DNA of 47,507 bases from Ornithinimicrobium sp. GTDB taxonomy: Bacteria; Actinomycetota; Actinomycetes; Actinomycetales; Dermatophilaceae. Below, piece after piece: positions 30,953-38,342 of this stretch. Positions within the stretch are counted from its first letter, which is position 1. Every line of letters begins with the position of its first letter. The DNA lies in NCBI RefSeq assembly GCF_030537745.1, contig NZ_JAUNVI010000006.1:1-47507 (forward strand), read 5' to 3'. Below the pieces are notes generated by a model that had not been told where the DNA came from, searched no databases, and worked only from the letters and a program-made list of their open reading frames with translations. A program made the position numbers and the translations under genes.

Positions 30953-32824
30953 CTAGGCGTTGGGCCCGCCACGCGGCCGGACGAGGGCGAGGAGCGTCGA
31001 GTCCGTCTCCGGCACCGTCGTCTCCGTCGACACGACGTGGGCGGTGCCGTCCTTGACGTAGAACATCAGCACAGCGTCGGGTTGACGCTCCCTGAACATC
31101 GACAGCGTGTGCTTCTCGGTCAGCTTGGTCTGGCGCACCTGCATCCCCTCGTGGAGCCGCTGCTCCAGCTGTGGGGCCGACAACGGCGGATCGAAAGCCA
31201 GCTGCGTCGTGAGCTTGGACGCGGTGCGCTGGGTGTCCTTGACGCCATCTTCCTGGCGCCCCAGGGCGAAGGTGTGCTGGGACCCGAGGGTGCGGGCGAA
31301 CTCCCGGGCCGCGGTCGAGTTGGTCTCGTCGTCAAAGGTGCTCGCCACGAAGGAGCCGATGCCCGCCAGCTCCATGTCCTCGACCGCATACTCGGACAGG
31401 ATGTGCGTGCGTTCGATCCGGAGCCCGGCCATCCTGGCCTGCCTCACCTCCCCCGGTGCCAGCGAGACGAGCAGCGTGGGGACGTCGAGCTTGGCCAGCA
31501 GGTCCGCTGCCTGCCTGGCCCACGCCGGCGCACCGGCGAAGAGCACTCCGCTGGGGACCGTGGTGGCCAGCCCCAGCCGCTCTGCGAGACGTCCCACCCC
31601 TAGCCCGTAGACAGCCACGGTCACCACGATGGTGACGAACACGAGAGGGACCAGGTCGACGGCAGAGTCCAGCAGCGTGCTCAGACGCTCGGCATACGCC
31701 TGCAGCGCCAAGGTCTCCTGCGGGCTCTGGCCACCGTGGGACGCGGCGAGGCTCGCCTCGGACGCGGCGCGCTCCAGCTCCAGCGCGAAGATGCTCGCGA
31801 CCGCGGCCGCGACGATGCCACGAGGGGCCATGAAGGACAGCAGCGTCCGCTCCTGGCGGGTGGCCGAGCTGCCCATCAGCCCGAGCCAGATCGACACGGG
31901 ACGGACCACGAAGATGAGCAGGGACACGAAGATGAGGGCAGTCGGCGCGATCGCCACGACGCGTTCGGGGCTGACGCGGCCGCCCAAGAGCACGAACAGG
32001 ACCCCGACGATGAGGACCTGCAGGTCCTCCTTGAACTCCCGGACGTGGGTCAGGTTGAGGCCGGGCCGGTTGGCGAGGTAGATGCCCAGCATCGTCACCG
32101 TCAGGAGCCCGCTCTCGGCCTGCAGTTGATTGGAGACGACCAGCGCACCGACGGCGACCGAGAGGAAGATGACGCCGTCGAGGAAATCTGGGATCAGGTG
32201 CTTGCGCAGGGCCAGCTCGAGCAGCCCGCCGAAGACGAGGGTCAGAACCGTGGAGACGAGCACGGTCTTGCCGAGCGTGAGGGCCGCGGTCGCGAACGCG
32301 CCCTCGGGTGCTCCGACGATGATCGCCTGGAAGACCAGTACCGCCAGGATCGCGCCGATCGGGTCGACCACGATGCCCTCCCACCGCAGCATCGAGGCGA
32401 CGCGCCGGGTCGGTCGCAGCTGACGCAGGATCGGGGCGATCACGGTCGGCCCGGTCACCACGAGCAGAGCGCCGATGAGCAGCGCGAGCTCCCAGGCGAT
32501 CCCGGCGACCAGTGCCGCGGAGGTGATGAGCGCCCAAGCGAGCACCACTGTCGCCGTGCAGAGTCGCCATACCGCCTTGCTCAGACCACGAAGGTCGCGG
32601 AACCGCAGGGACAGAGCCCCCTCGAAGAGGATGATCCCCACGCACATGTTGACGCCAGCGAAGAGCACCTCCCGGCCCAGCACGTCATCGGGTCGGACCA
32701 GCTGTCCGAGGGCGAATCCGGTGAGGAGCAGGAAAAGAATGGAAGGGACCCGCACCCGGTAGGCGAAGAGCTGGCAGATCGCAGCCAGCCCCAGCACGAG
32801 CGCGAGGTACGGGGCGGGGGACAC
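30953..32824 (-). CDS. CPA1-type sodium/proton antiporter
   Basis: A 623-aa protein with an N-terminal antiporter of about 13 helices (to about residue 415) and a cytoplasmic C-terminal region. Signature segments are FEGALSLRF, LIGALLVVTGPTVIAPILR and GIVVDPIGAILAVLVFQ, the last holding the conserved Asp of the ion site. FMAPRGIVAAAVASIFAL is also typical of CPA1. The C-terminal part (GVLFAGAPAWARQAADLLAKLDVPTLLVS...) looks like a nucleotide-binding TrkA-N-like domain, suggesting gating by a nucleotide. GTG 32824 is the start. The gene follows the PqqD-like gene by 37 bp on the same strand, so it may be transcribed with it. Confidence 0.9.
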   Translation of the reverse strand: MSPAPYLALVLGLAAICQLFAYRVRVPSILFLLLTGFALGQLVRPDDVLGREVLFAGVNMCVGIILFEGALSLRFRDLRGLSKAVWRLCTATVVLAWALITSAALVAGIAWELALLIGALLVVTGPTVIAPILRQLRPTRRVASMLRWEGIVVDPIGAILAVLVFQAIIVGAPEGAFATAALTLGKTVLVSTVLTLVFGGLLELALRKHLIPDFLDGVIFLSVAVGALVVSNQLQAESGLLTVTMLGIYLANRPGLNLTHVREFKEDLQVLIVGVLFVLLGGRVSPERVVAIAPTALIFVSLLIFVVRPVSIWLGLMGSSATRQERTLLSFMAPRGIVAAAVASIFALELERAASEASLAASHGGQSPQETLALQAYAERLSTLLDSAVDLVPLVFVTIVVTVAVYGLGVGRLAERLGLATTVPSGVLFAGAPAWARQAADLLAKLDVPTLLVSLAPGEVRQARMAGLRIERTHILSEYAVEDMELAGIGSFVASTFDDETNSTAAREFARTLGSQHTFALGRQEDGVKDTQRTASKLTTQLAFDPPLSAPQLEQRLHEGMQVRQTKLTEKHTLSMFRERQPDAVLMFYVKDGTAHVVSTETTVPETDSTLLALVRPRGGPNA

Positions 32825-32861
32825 GACCGCAAGTGTGCAACAGAAGGGCGGATAGGTCGAT

Positions 32862-33125
32862 TCAGTCGCCGAGACGTTCGAGCAACCCGGCCTCGACGAG
32901 GGCGTCCAGGGACCGCTGGGTCATCTCGACGGTGCTGTCCTCCGGTGGCGCACCGAACTCCTCCTCCAGGGCAGCCGCGAGGGCCTCGACGGTGGCCGGC
33001 TCGACGGCATGCGCGCGGACCACGGTCCCGAGCGCGGAGATCCGCTGGACCATCCCGTCGAGCAGGACGAGTGACTCCCCGTGGCGGTGCAGCTCGTCAT
33101 GGCCGGGGACGCTCCGATAGGTCAC
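32862..33125 (-). CDS. PqqD-like (RRE) protein
   Basis: An 87-aa small winged-helix protein of the PqqD type, the fold that binds leader peptides of ribosomally made peptides. HGESLVLLDGMVQRISALGTVVRAHAVEPATVEALAAALEEEFG...TVEMTQRSLDALVEAGLLERL shows the three strands and three helices in order, ending with the usual L-x(4)-G-L-L. GTG 33125 overlaps the HprK-like stop (GTGA), so the pair is translated together; GTG 33128 is an alternative. No radical SAM enzyme, maturase or obvious precursor peptide lies in the window. Confidence 0.78.
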   Translation of the reverse strand: MTYRSVPGHDELHRHGESLVLLDGMVQRISALGTVVRAHAVEPATVEALAAALEEEFGAPPEDSTVEMTQRSLDALVEAGLLERLGD

Positions 33126-33952
33126 CACGGCGAAGGCCGTCCGCAGATCTCGTGCGCCAGCGGCCGCAGCTGCGCCACCTCGCCGTACGTTGCCCGGCGG
33201 GCTCCCCCGGTGCGCTCGAGCACGTCGGCGAGCCATTGCAGGGGACGCTCGGTCTTCATGAACGCCGAGGACTCCGGCGTCAGCGCGATGACCGCGTCGA
33301 GGGTGTCGAGCTCTTCGACGAGCGGCTCCCCCGCGTGCTCGGGATCACGCTCCAGGATGACCAGGCCCGCGATCCACGGCGGCGCAGGTGGCGCCTGCAG
33401 CCTCAGCGCACCCGGCGCCTGCTCGTCCTTGACGCCCAGCCAGTCGGTGCGGCGGGTGGACAACGGTTTGAGGTAGGCCGCGATGGTGCCGTCGCGACGG
33501 ATCCCGAGGGTCTCATCGGTCAGATAGCTCAGCTCCGGGCCGAGGGTCCGGCACAGGGTGGTCTTGCCGGTGTTGCCGGGGGCGACGAAGCCCGCGGCGG
33601 CACCCGTGACGGGGTGCGCGAGCGCGGCGGCGTGGAGCATCAGCAGCTCACCCGAACGCGCCCCGATCACGGCGTAGGTCACCGACTGCGTGAGCAGCTG
33701 CAACAACCTCGGCAGGTCGGAGTGGTGGACGACGGTCTCCTCCCGGGTCCACGGGGCGGCCTCGTCGCGGTCGGGGGGAAGCAGCGCGGCTTCGACAACG
33801 GTGGCGGTGAGGCTGCCCTCGCCCTCCCGCAGCGCGAGGTGCCAACGTTGTGCGATGGCGGCAGCAGTGCCCGCCGCGTCGTGGCCGGTGACGTGCAGGT
33901 CGACGTCGGTGTCCAACACGTGCAGGGGCACGATGTGCAGGTCCTGGGTCAC
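33122..33952 (-). CDS. HprK-like kinase (P-loop) protein
   Basis: A 276-aa protein related to the HPr kinase/phosphorylase C-terminal domain. A Walker A loop APGNTGKTTL lies at about 124-133 and is preceded by LLMLHAAALAHPVTGAAAGFV, the strand-helix pattern of stand-alone HprK-like proteins. LSYLTDETLGIRRDG (about 140-155) supplies the Asp pair expected near the active site. HprK-like proteins paired with PqqD proteins occur in peptide-modification clusters, where some phosphorylate the precursor peptide. Here they are an isolated pair. GTG 33952 has TAGGGT 6 nt upstream and faces the coiled-coil gene across the 22-bp repeats. Confidence 0.78.
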   Translation of the reverse strand: MTQDLHIVPLHVLDTDVDLHVTGHDAAGTAAAIAQRWHLALREGEGSLTATVVEAALLPPDRDEAAPWTREETVVHHSDLPRLLQLLTQSVTYAVIGARSGELLMLHAAALAHPVTGAAAGFVAPGNTGKTTLCRTLGPELSYLTDETLGIRRDGTIAAYLKPLSTRRTDWLGVKDEQAPGALRLQAPPAPPWIAGLVILERDPEHAGEPLVEELDTLDAVIALTPESSAFMKTERPLQWLADVLERTGGARRATYGEVAQLRPLAHEICGRPSPW

Positions 33953-33958
33953 GACGCC

Positions 33959-33964
33959 ACCCTA
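33959..33964 (-). promoter_or_regulatory. -10 element, leaderless promoter of HprK-PqqD pair
   Basis: TAGGGT on the minus strand, 6 nt before GTG 33952. The first 22-bp repeat unit begins just beyond it. Confidence 0.55.
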
Positions 33965-33965
33965 A

Positions 33966-34027
33966 GTGACCGGACGGTCGCCACAGCCACACCGGATGGT
34001 CACCACAGCCACACCGAACGGTCACCG
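33966..34027. repeat. 22-bp tandem repeat, site 2
   Basis: Three units begin at 33971, 33993 and 34015 (CGGACGGTC, CGGATGGTC, CGAACGGTC), each 22 bp apart and joined by CACAGCCACAC-type sequence. Read on the minus strand they give the GACCGTCCGG core of sites 1 and 3. They fill the space between two divergent leaderless promoters (33959 and 34052). Confidence 0.85.
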
Positions 34028-34051
34028 CTGCTTTTCCGGTGGCCCGTCCTC

Positions 34052-34057
34052 TACTGT
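34052..34057 (+). promoter_or_regulatory. -10 element, leaderless promoter of coiled-coil gene
   Basis: TACTGT, 7 nt before ATG 34065. Confidence 0.55.
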
Positions 34058-34064
34058 CCTCGTC

Positions 34065-35093
34065 ATGGAAGCAGTGGACGGCGACCCCGGGCCGCAGGAG
34101 GGCCTGAGCCGTGCCGTCTGGGCCGTGTATGGCGTGGCCCCGGCGGAGTTCGTGTCCGTCCGAAAGGAGTGGGTGACCCGGTTGAAGGCCGCGGGCCACC
34201 GGGACGTCGCCAAGGAGATCGGTGCCCTGCGCAAACCGAGCGTGTCGGCGGACGCGATCAATACGCTGGTCCGGGCGGGTGATCCGGTGGTGGGGCTGCT
34301 GGTCAACGTCGGGACCCGTCTGCGACACGCCCAAGCGGCTCTCGACGCGGGTGGCATGGCCGCTCTGCGCGAGGAGCGCGATGAGGTGCTCGCCGCGTGG
34401 GTCGCAGCTGCCCGCGCCCACTCCCTCAGCGGGAGCCTGACGAGTGGGGTTGAGGCAGAAGTGCGAGACACCGGGGTGGCCGCCCTGGCTGATGCAGCCG
34501 CAACGGAAGTCGCGACCAGCGGGAGCCTGACTCGAGCGCTCAGCTACAGCGGGTTCGGAGAGGTCGACGTCGCGGATGCGGTGGCGCGCACCAGCACCGG
34601 GGTCGTGCTGACTCGGATCCAGGGTGGTCGTGATGACGCGGAGGATCCAGACTCCCCCGACACCGACCCCATAGAGGAGACGGAGCACCAGGACGAACCG
34701 TTGGCAATGCCGGTTGCGGTCCCGGTCGCAGACCCAGACCCAGACTCGGGTTCGGGGGTCTCGGGTTCAGACTCAGACGCGTCCAACACAGAGCGGGTCG
34801 CCGAGCTGGAGATGGAGCTCGATGAGTGCGAGAAGGCCGTGGCTGCTGCGCGGGCGGCTCGGCGAGAGGCGGCCGAGGTGGACACGGCTGCCGATCGTGA
34901 GGCGACCGTGGCGGCTGAGCAGGTAGCGCAGGCCGAGCGATTGCTCGCTGGCGCCCGAAAGCAACTGGATCGCGCCACCGAAGCCCGCGAGGAGGCGGCC
35001 GCCCTACTTGTCGCAGCACAGGAGGACATCGTGACGACCCGCCAGGCTCGCGACGCCGCACGCGCCGCCCTTGAGGAGGCCGAAGACGGCTGA
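34065..35093 (+). CDS. Actinobacterial coiled-coil protein of unknown function
   Basis: A 342-aa protein. The first 110 residues match a conserved actinobacterial pattern: W-x-V-YGVAPAEFVSVRKEWVTRLKAAGHRDVAKEIGALRKPSVSADAINTL. A middle acidic Asp/Pro/Ser/Gly-rich linker (about 185-245) is low complexity, and a long Ala/Glu/Arg heptad-like helix follows (about 245-340) with hallmark coiled-coil composition. No catalytic motif is seen, and the function of the family is unknown to me. ATG 34065 is chosen because of TACTGT at 7 nt. A GTG at 33966 would place the 22-bp repeats in the coding region and is rejected. Confidence 0.75.
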   Translation: MEAVDGDPGPQEGLSRAVWAVYGVAPAEFVSVRKEWVTRLKAAGHRDVAKEIGALRKPSVSADAINTLVRAGDPVVGLLVNVGTRLRHAQAALDAGGMAALREERDEVLAAWVAAARAHSLSGSLTSGVEAEVRDTGVAALADAAATEVATSGSLTRALSYSGFGEVDVADAVARTSTGVVLTRIQGGRDDAEDPDSPDTDPIEETEHQDEPLAMPVAVPVADPDPDSGSGVSGSDSDASNTERVAELEMELDECEKAVAAARAARREAAEVDTAADREATVAAEQVAQAERLLAGARKQLDRATEAREEAAALLVAAQEDIVTTRQARDAARAALEEAEDG

Positions 35094-35154
35094 GCATGCG
35101 CGTGCGTGATGCGTGCTGCTGATCCGCACGTCAGAGCGGTGCGTGGCGGCGTAA

Positions 35155-35754
35155 CTACTTCGTGTCGACGTGGCGCACGAACTGCCACACCAACGGGAAG
35201 GCGACCGCCGCAATGCCGGCCTTGATGAGGCCGGGCACGATAAACGGCGTTACCCCCGCGGCCAGGATCTGGGCGGGGTCGCTCATGCCGAGCACCGCCG
35301 CCATCCACGGGACGCCAAAGACGAACGGCACGACCGTAGCGAGGCCGAAGCCGATCATGGCCAGGACGACGTTGCGGTCCCAGGCACGCTCGGCGGCCCA
35401 CCCGGCCAGGGCCGCAGCGCCGATGAAGCCGAGGATGAAGCCGAACGTCGGGGACAGCAGGTAGGCGGGTCCGGCCAGACCGCCAGCAAAGACCGGAAGG
35501 CCAGCCAGGCCAGCCAGCAGGTAGGTCGACAGGGCAGCGGCACCGCGTCGCAGGCCCAGGGCCCCGCCGACAACCATGACGGCCAGGGTCTGTCCGGTGA
35601 TCGGCACCGGCCACAGCGGGATGGTCACCTGGGCCAGGAGCGCGACGACCACCGTGCCGCTGAGGACGAGCGCGAGATCGGTGAGCACAGAACTGCGCCG
35701 CACGAGACGGTCGGCCAGGACTCCTGGTCGGGTGCTAACTGCTGCGGTTGACAC
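35155..35754 (-). CDS. bioY: BioY-family biotin transporter substrate-binding component
   Basis: A 199-aa membrane protein of the BioY family, the S-component of ECF-type biotin uptake. It has LVLSGTVVVALLAQVTIPLWPVPITGQTLAVMVVGGALGLRRGAAALSTYLLAGLAGLPVFAGG, almost the full N-terminal family signature, and FGFILGFIGAAALAGW later. No EcfA/EcfT genes adjoin, so it either works alone or with shared ECF modules elsewhere. The start is GTG 35754, with GGAGGAG at 7 nt; the frame open beyond this has no family similarity. I see no biotin-operator-like palindrome in the 235-bp divergent gap. Confidence 0.92.
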   Translation of the reverse strand: MSTAAVSTRPGVLADRLVRRSSVLTDLALVLSGTVVVALLAQVTIPLWPVPITGQTLAVMVVGGALGLRRGAAALSTYLLAGLAGLPVFAGGLAGPAYLLSPTFGFILGFIGAAALAGWAAERAWDRNVVLAMIGFGLATVVPFVFGVPWMAAVLGMSDPAQILAAGVTPFIVPGLIKAGIAAVAFPLVWQFVRHVDTK

Positions 35755-35929
35755 TGGGGAGCTCCTCCGGGGATCAGCGAAACAGGGACGCGAGCCGCCC
35801 GGTCCAGCAGCCGCCTGCGGCACAGCCTCCCACATCGACAGGGCTCGCGTCGGCCGGTGCCCCGCCGTCTCCGACCTGGACGGACTGGCAGTGGGGTGAC
35901 CTCACGTCATACCCTGGGGCCGGAGAACG

Positions 35930-35953
35930 ACGCCGGTCTCAGATGACCGGCGT
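35930..35953. repeat. Perfect 9-bp inverted repeat upstream of phosphofructokinase
   Basis: ACGCCGGTC (35930-35938) and GACCGGCGT (35945-35953) flank a 6-nt loop, 37 bp before the start of the phosphofructokinase gene. It could be an RNA hairpin in the leader or a protein-binding site. The rest of the 35755-35989 gap shows a possible -10 (TACCCT near 35910) and nothing else I can name. Confidence 0.6.
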
Positions 35954-35989
35954 TCGCGTTGTCAGAGCCCCCACGAGGACGGACCCGGT

Positions 35990-37015
35990 ATGAAGATCGC
36001 GCTGTTGAACGCAGGTGGTGACTGCCCGGGCCTCAACGCGGTCATCCGAGGAGTGGTCCTGAAGGGCGACCGCATCTACGAGCACGAGTTCGTCGGCGTG
36101 CGCGACGGCTTCCGGGGGCTGGTGGATGACCTCATCGTCCCGCTGCCGCGCCAGAAGGTCCGCGGACTCTCCAGGGTGGGCGGCACCATCTTGGGCACCT
36201 CCCGAGTCAGTCCCTTCGTCCACGGCGGCCAGGACACCACGCGCGTCAGGGAGATCCTCGACCAGCATGAGATCGACGCGCTGATCGCCATTGGCGGCGA
36301 GGGCACGTTGACCGTGGCCCGCATGTTTCACGACGACGGCATCCACGTCGTCGGGGTGCCGAAGACGATCGACAACGACCTCAGCGCGACCGACCGGACG
36401 TTCGGTTTTGACACTGCTGTCTCCATCGCGACGGAGTCGATTGACCGGCTGCGGACGACCGGTGAGGCGCATGGGCGCTGCATGGTCGTGGAAGTCATGG
36501 GCCGACACGTCGGCTGGATCGCGCTGCACGCCGGCATTGCCAGCGGCGCGCACGCGATCCTCATCCCTGAGGTCCCGGTGACGCGGGAGCAGGTATGCAG
36601 CTGGGTGCAGCAGGCGAAGGATCGTGGCCGTGCACCGACGGTCGTCGTCGCCGAGGGCTTCACCTTTGCCGGGGACGATCAGGTCGAGAGCGACCGGGTG
36701 GACGGTTTCGGTCGCCCCCTCCTGGGCGGCATTGGGGAACAAGTCACCCGGATGGTCGAGGAGCGCACCGGCATCGAGGCCCGCAACACGACCCTCGGCC
36801 ACCTGCAGCGGGGCGGCGTGCCCAGCTCCTACGACCGGGTGCTCGCGACGCGCTTCGGGACCGCGGCCATCGACGCGGTGAGCAACAGTCTCTGGGGCAC
36901 GATGGTCGCGTTGCACGGCATCGACATCGTCAACGTCAACCTGTCCGACGCGACCAGCCATCTCAAGTGCGTCCCGCGCGACCAGTGGGATGAGGCCGCG
37001 ATCCTCTTCGGCTGA
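35990..37015 (+). CDS. pfkA: 6-phosphofructokinase
   Basis: A 341-aa phosphofructokinase. It opens with MKIALLNAGGDCPGLNAVIRG, has IGGEGTL and VPKTIDNDLS motifs, VEVMGRHVGWIALHAG, and the LGHLQRGGVPSSYDR C-terminal block. In family terms, Gly in GGEG with Lys in PKTID is the combination reported for ATP-dependent actinomycete enzymes, whereas PPi-dependent ones carry Asp at the first site; ATP use is thus predicted but not proven. It catalyses fructose 6-phosphate to fructose 1,6-bisphosphate. ATG 35990 has GAGGA about 10 nt upstream. Confidence 0.93.
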   Translation: MKIALLNAGGDCPGLNAVIRGVVLKGDRIYEHEFVGVRDGFRGLVDDLIVPLPRQKVRGLSRVGGTILGTSRVSPFVHGGQDTTRVREILDQHEIDALIAIGGEGTLTVARMFHDDGIHVVGVPKTIDNDLSATDRTFGFDTAVSIATESIDRLRTTGEAHGRCMVVEVMGRHVGWIALHAGIASGAHAILIPEVPVTREQVCSWVQQAKDRGRAPTVVVAEGFTFAGDDQVESDRVDGFGRPLLGGIGEQVTRMVEERTGIEARNTTLGHLQRGGVPSSYDRVLATRFGTAAIDAVSNSLWGTMVALHGIDIVNVNLSDATSHLKCVPRDQWDEAAILFG

Positions 37016-37022
37016 CCGGGAC

Positions 37023-37076
37023 GACCGTCCGGAGTGGCAGGAACGACCGTCTGGTCCGGCAACGGCGACCGTCCGG
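37023..37076. repeat. 22-bp tandem repeat, site 3
   Basis: GACCGTCCGG at 37023, GACCGTCTGG at 37045 and GACCGTCCGG at 37067, each 22 bp apart. The first unit continues AGTGGCAGGA, as in site 1. It occupies the gap between the phosphofructokinase stop and the M20 gene promoter. Confidence 0.85.
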
Positions 37077-37122
37077 TGGGAAAGGGTGGGGTGACGTGGC
37101 GTCGGGGCGACCGGGGCAGCCC

Positions 37123-37128
37123 TAGGAT
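37123..37128 (+). promoter_or_regulatory. -10 element of the M20/threonine dehydratase operon
   Basis: TAGGAT, 8 nt before ATG 37137. The GGGAGG next to the ATG is too close to act as a normal ribosome site. Confidence 0.45.
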
Positions 37129-37136
37129 CGGGAGGT

Positions 37137-38342
37137 ATGACGCTCCTCACCGATGCCGCTTCCCACCTCTTCGATCTCGTAGAGTTGCGGCGCGCGCTGC
37201 ACCAGATCCCCGAGGTCGGACTGGACCTGCCGCAGACTCAGCAGCTCGTGCTGAACGCCCTGGAGGGGCTGCCGCTGGAGATCACGACGGGCACCGCGAC
37301 CACCTCCATCGTGGCGGTGCTGCGTGGGGGCCGCCCCGGCCCGACGGTCCTGCTCCGCGGCGACATGGACGCGCTGCCGGTGAGGGAGGCGACCGATCTG
37401 CCCTACGCTTCCGCGAACGGCGCGATGCACGCCTGCGGGCATGACCTGCACGTCGCCGGCCTGGTCGGTGCGGCACGGTTGCTGTCCGCACGAAGGGAAG
37501 AGCTGGCCGGCAACGTCCTGTTCATGTTCCAGCCGGGCGAGGAAGGCTACGGCGGCGCCAAGGTGATGCTCGAGGAGGGACTGCTCGAGGCCTCCGGCGA
37601 CTTGCCGATCGCGGCCTACGGCATCCACGTCTCTCCCGGGGAGCACGGCGTCTTCTGGCAGCGATCAGGGCCAGCGCTGGCCGGATCCAACACGCTGCAC
37701 ATCACCGTCACGGGCAAGGGCGGTCACGGCTCCCAGCCGCACACCGCGATCGATCCCGTCGCCGCCCTCGTCGCCATCGCGGCCGACCTGCAGACAATGG
37801 TCACCCGTCGCTTCAGCGTCTTCGACCCGGTCGTGCTCACGATCACCCAGCTCTCCGGCGGCGAAGCCATCAACGTCATCCCCGACACCGCAGCTCTGGG
37901 CGCGACCGTGCGGACCCTGTCGGCGCAGAGCGTGGAGACGATGCGGCAGGAGACCGCTCGCCTCGCCGAGGGGATCGCGGCGGCGCACGGCTGCACGGCG
38001 GCCGTGGACTTTCAGGTGCAGTATCCCGTCACGATCAACGACCCCGACGAGTCAGCCTGGGTGCTGGAGGAGCTGCGCGGCGTCTTCGGCACCGAGCGCG
38101 TCGAGGATCGGCCCGACCCGCTCATGGGCTCGGAGGACTTCTCCTACGTGCTCCAGGAAGTGCCGGGCACCTTCTTCTTCCTACAGTGCACCCCACCTGA
38201 GCTCGACCCCACGACCGTCTCCTGGAACCACTCGGCCGAGGTCCTCTTCGACGACGCCGTGCTCGCCGACCAGGCCGCAGCTCTCGCGCACCTGGCCATC
38301 GCCCGGCTCGAGCATGCCGAGATGAGTCAGGCAGACGCGTGA
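37137..38342 (+). CDS. M20D-family amidohydrolase
   Basis: A 401-aa metal-dependent amidohydrolase of the hippurate/IAA-amino-acid hydrolase type. The metal ligands are visible: LLRGDMDALPV, MHACGHDLHVAGL (Cys and two His), FQPGEEGYGGAKVM (Glu pair) and GSEDFSYVL near the end. The dimerisation domain contains VTGKGGHGSQPHTAIDPVAAL. It should cleave an N-acyl or N-aroyl amino acid. It overlaps the threonine dehydratase gene by four bases (GTGA), so the two are coupled; the metabolic link may be amino acid release followed by deamination. Confidence 0.92.
   Translation: MTLLTDAASHLFDLVELRRALHQIPEVGLDLPQTQQLVLNALEGLPLEITTGTATTSIVAVLRGGRPGPTVLLRGDMDALPVREATDLPYASANGAMHACGHDLHVAGLVGAARLLSARREELAGNVLFMFQPGEEGYGGAKVMLEEGLLEASGDLPIAAYGIHVSPGEHGVFWQRSGPALAGSNTLHITVTGKGGHGSQPHTAIDPVAALVAIAADLQTMVTRRFSVFDPVVLTITQLSGGEAINVIPDTAALGATVRTLSAQSVETMRQETARLAEGIAAAHGCTAAVDFQVQYPVTINDPDESAWVLEELRGVFGTERVEDRPDPLMGSEDFSYVLQEVPGTFFFLQCTPPELDPTTVSWNHSAEVLFDDAVLADQAAALAHLAIARLEHAEMSQADA

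Noticed and set aside
33966-34064. GTG-started N-terminal extension of the coiled-coil protein
   Set aside because: It would translate the 22-bp repeats, whose length is not a multiple of three, and ATG 34065 has a well-placed TACTGT.
31736-34282. Plus-strand open frame of over 800 codons across the CPA1, PqqD and HprK genes
   Set aside because: It is antisense to three genes with clear family motifs; the translation is rich in Arg, Gln, Asp and Glu without domains.
35755-35989. Biotin-responsive operator or riboswitch upstream of bioY
   Set aside because: I found no palindrome resembling known biotin regulator sites and no conserved riboswitch pattern in this gap.
16901-37076. CRISPR array
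   Set aside because: The 22-bp units are contiguous with no unique spacers of constant length, only 2-3 units per site, and no cas genes are present.
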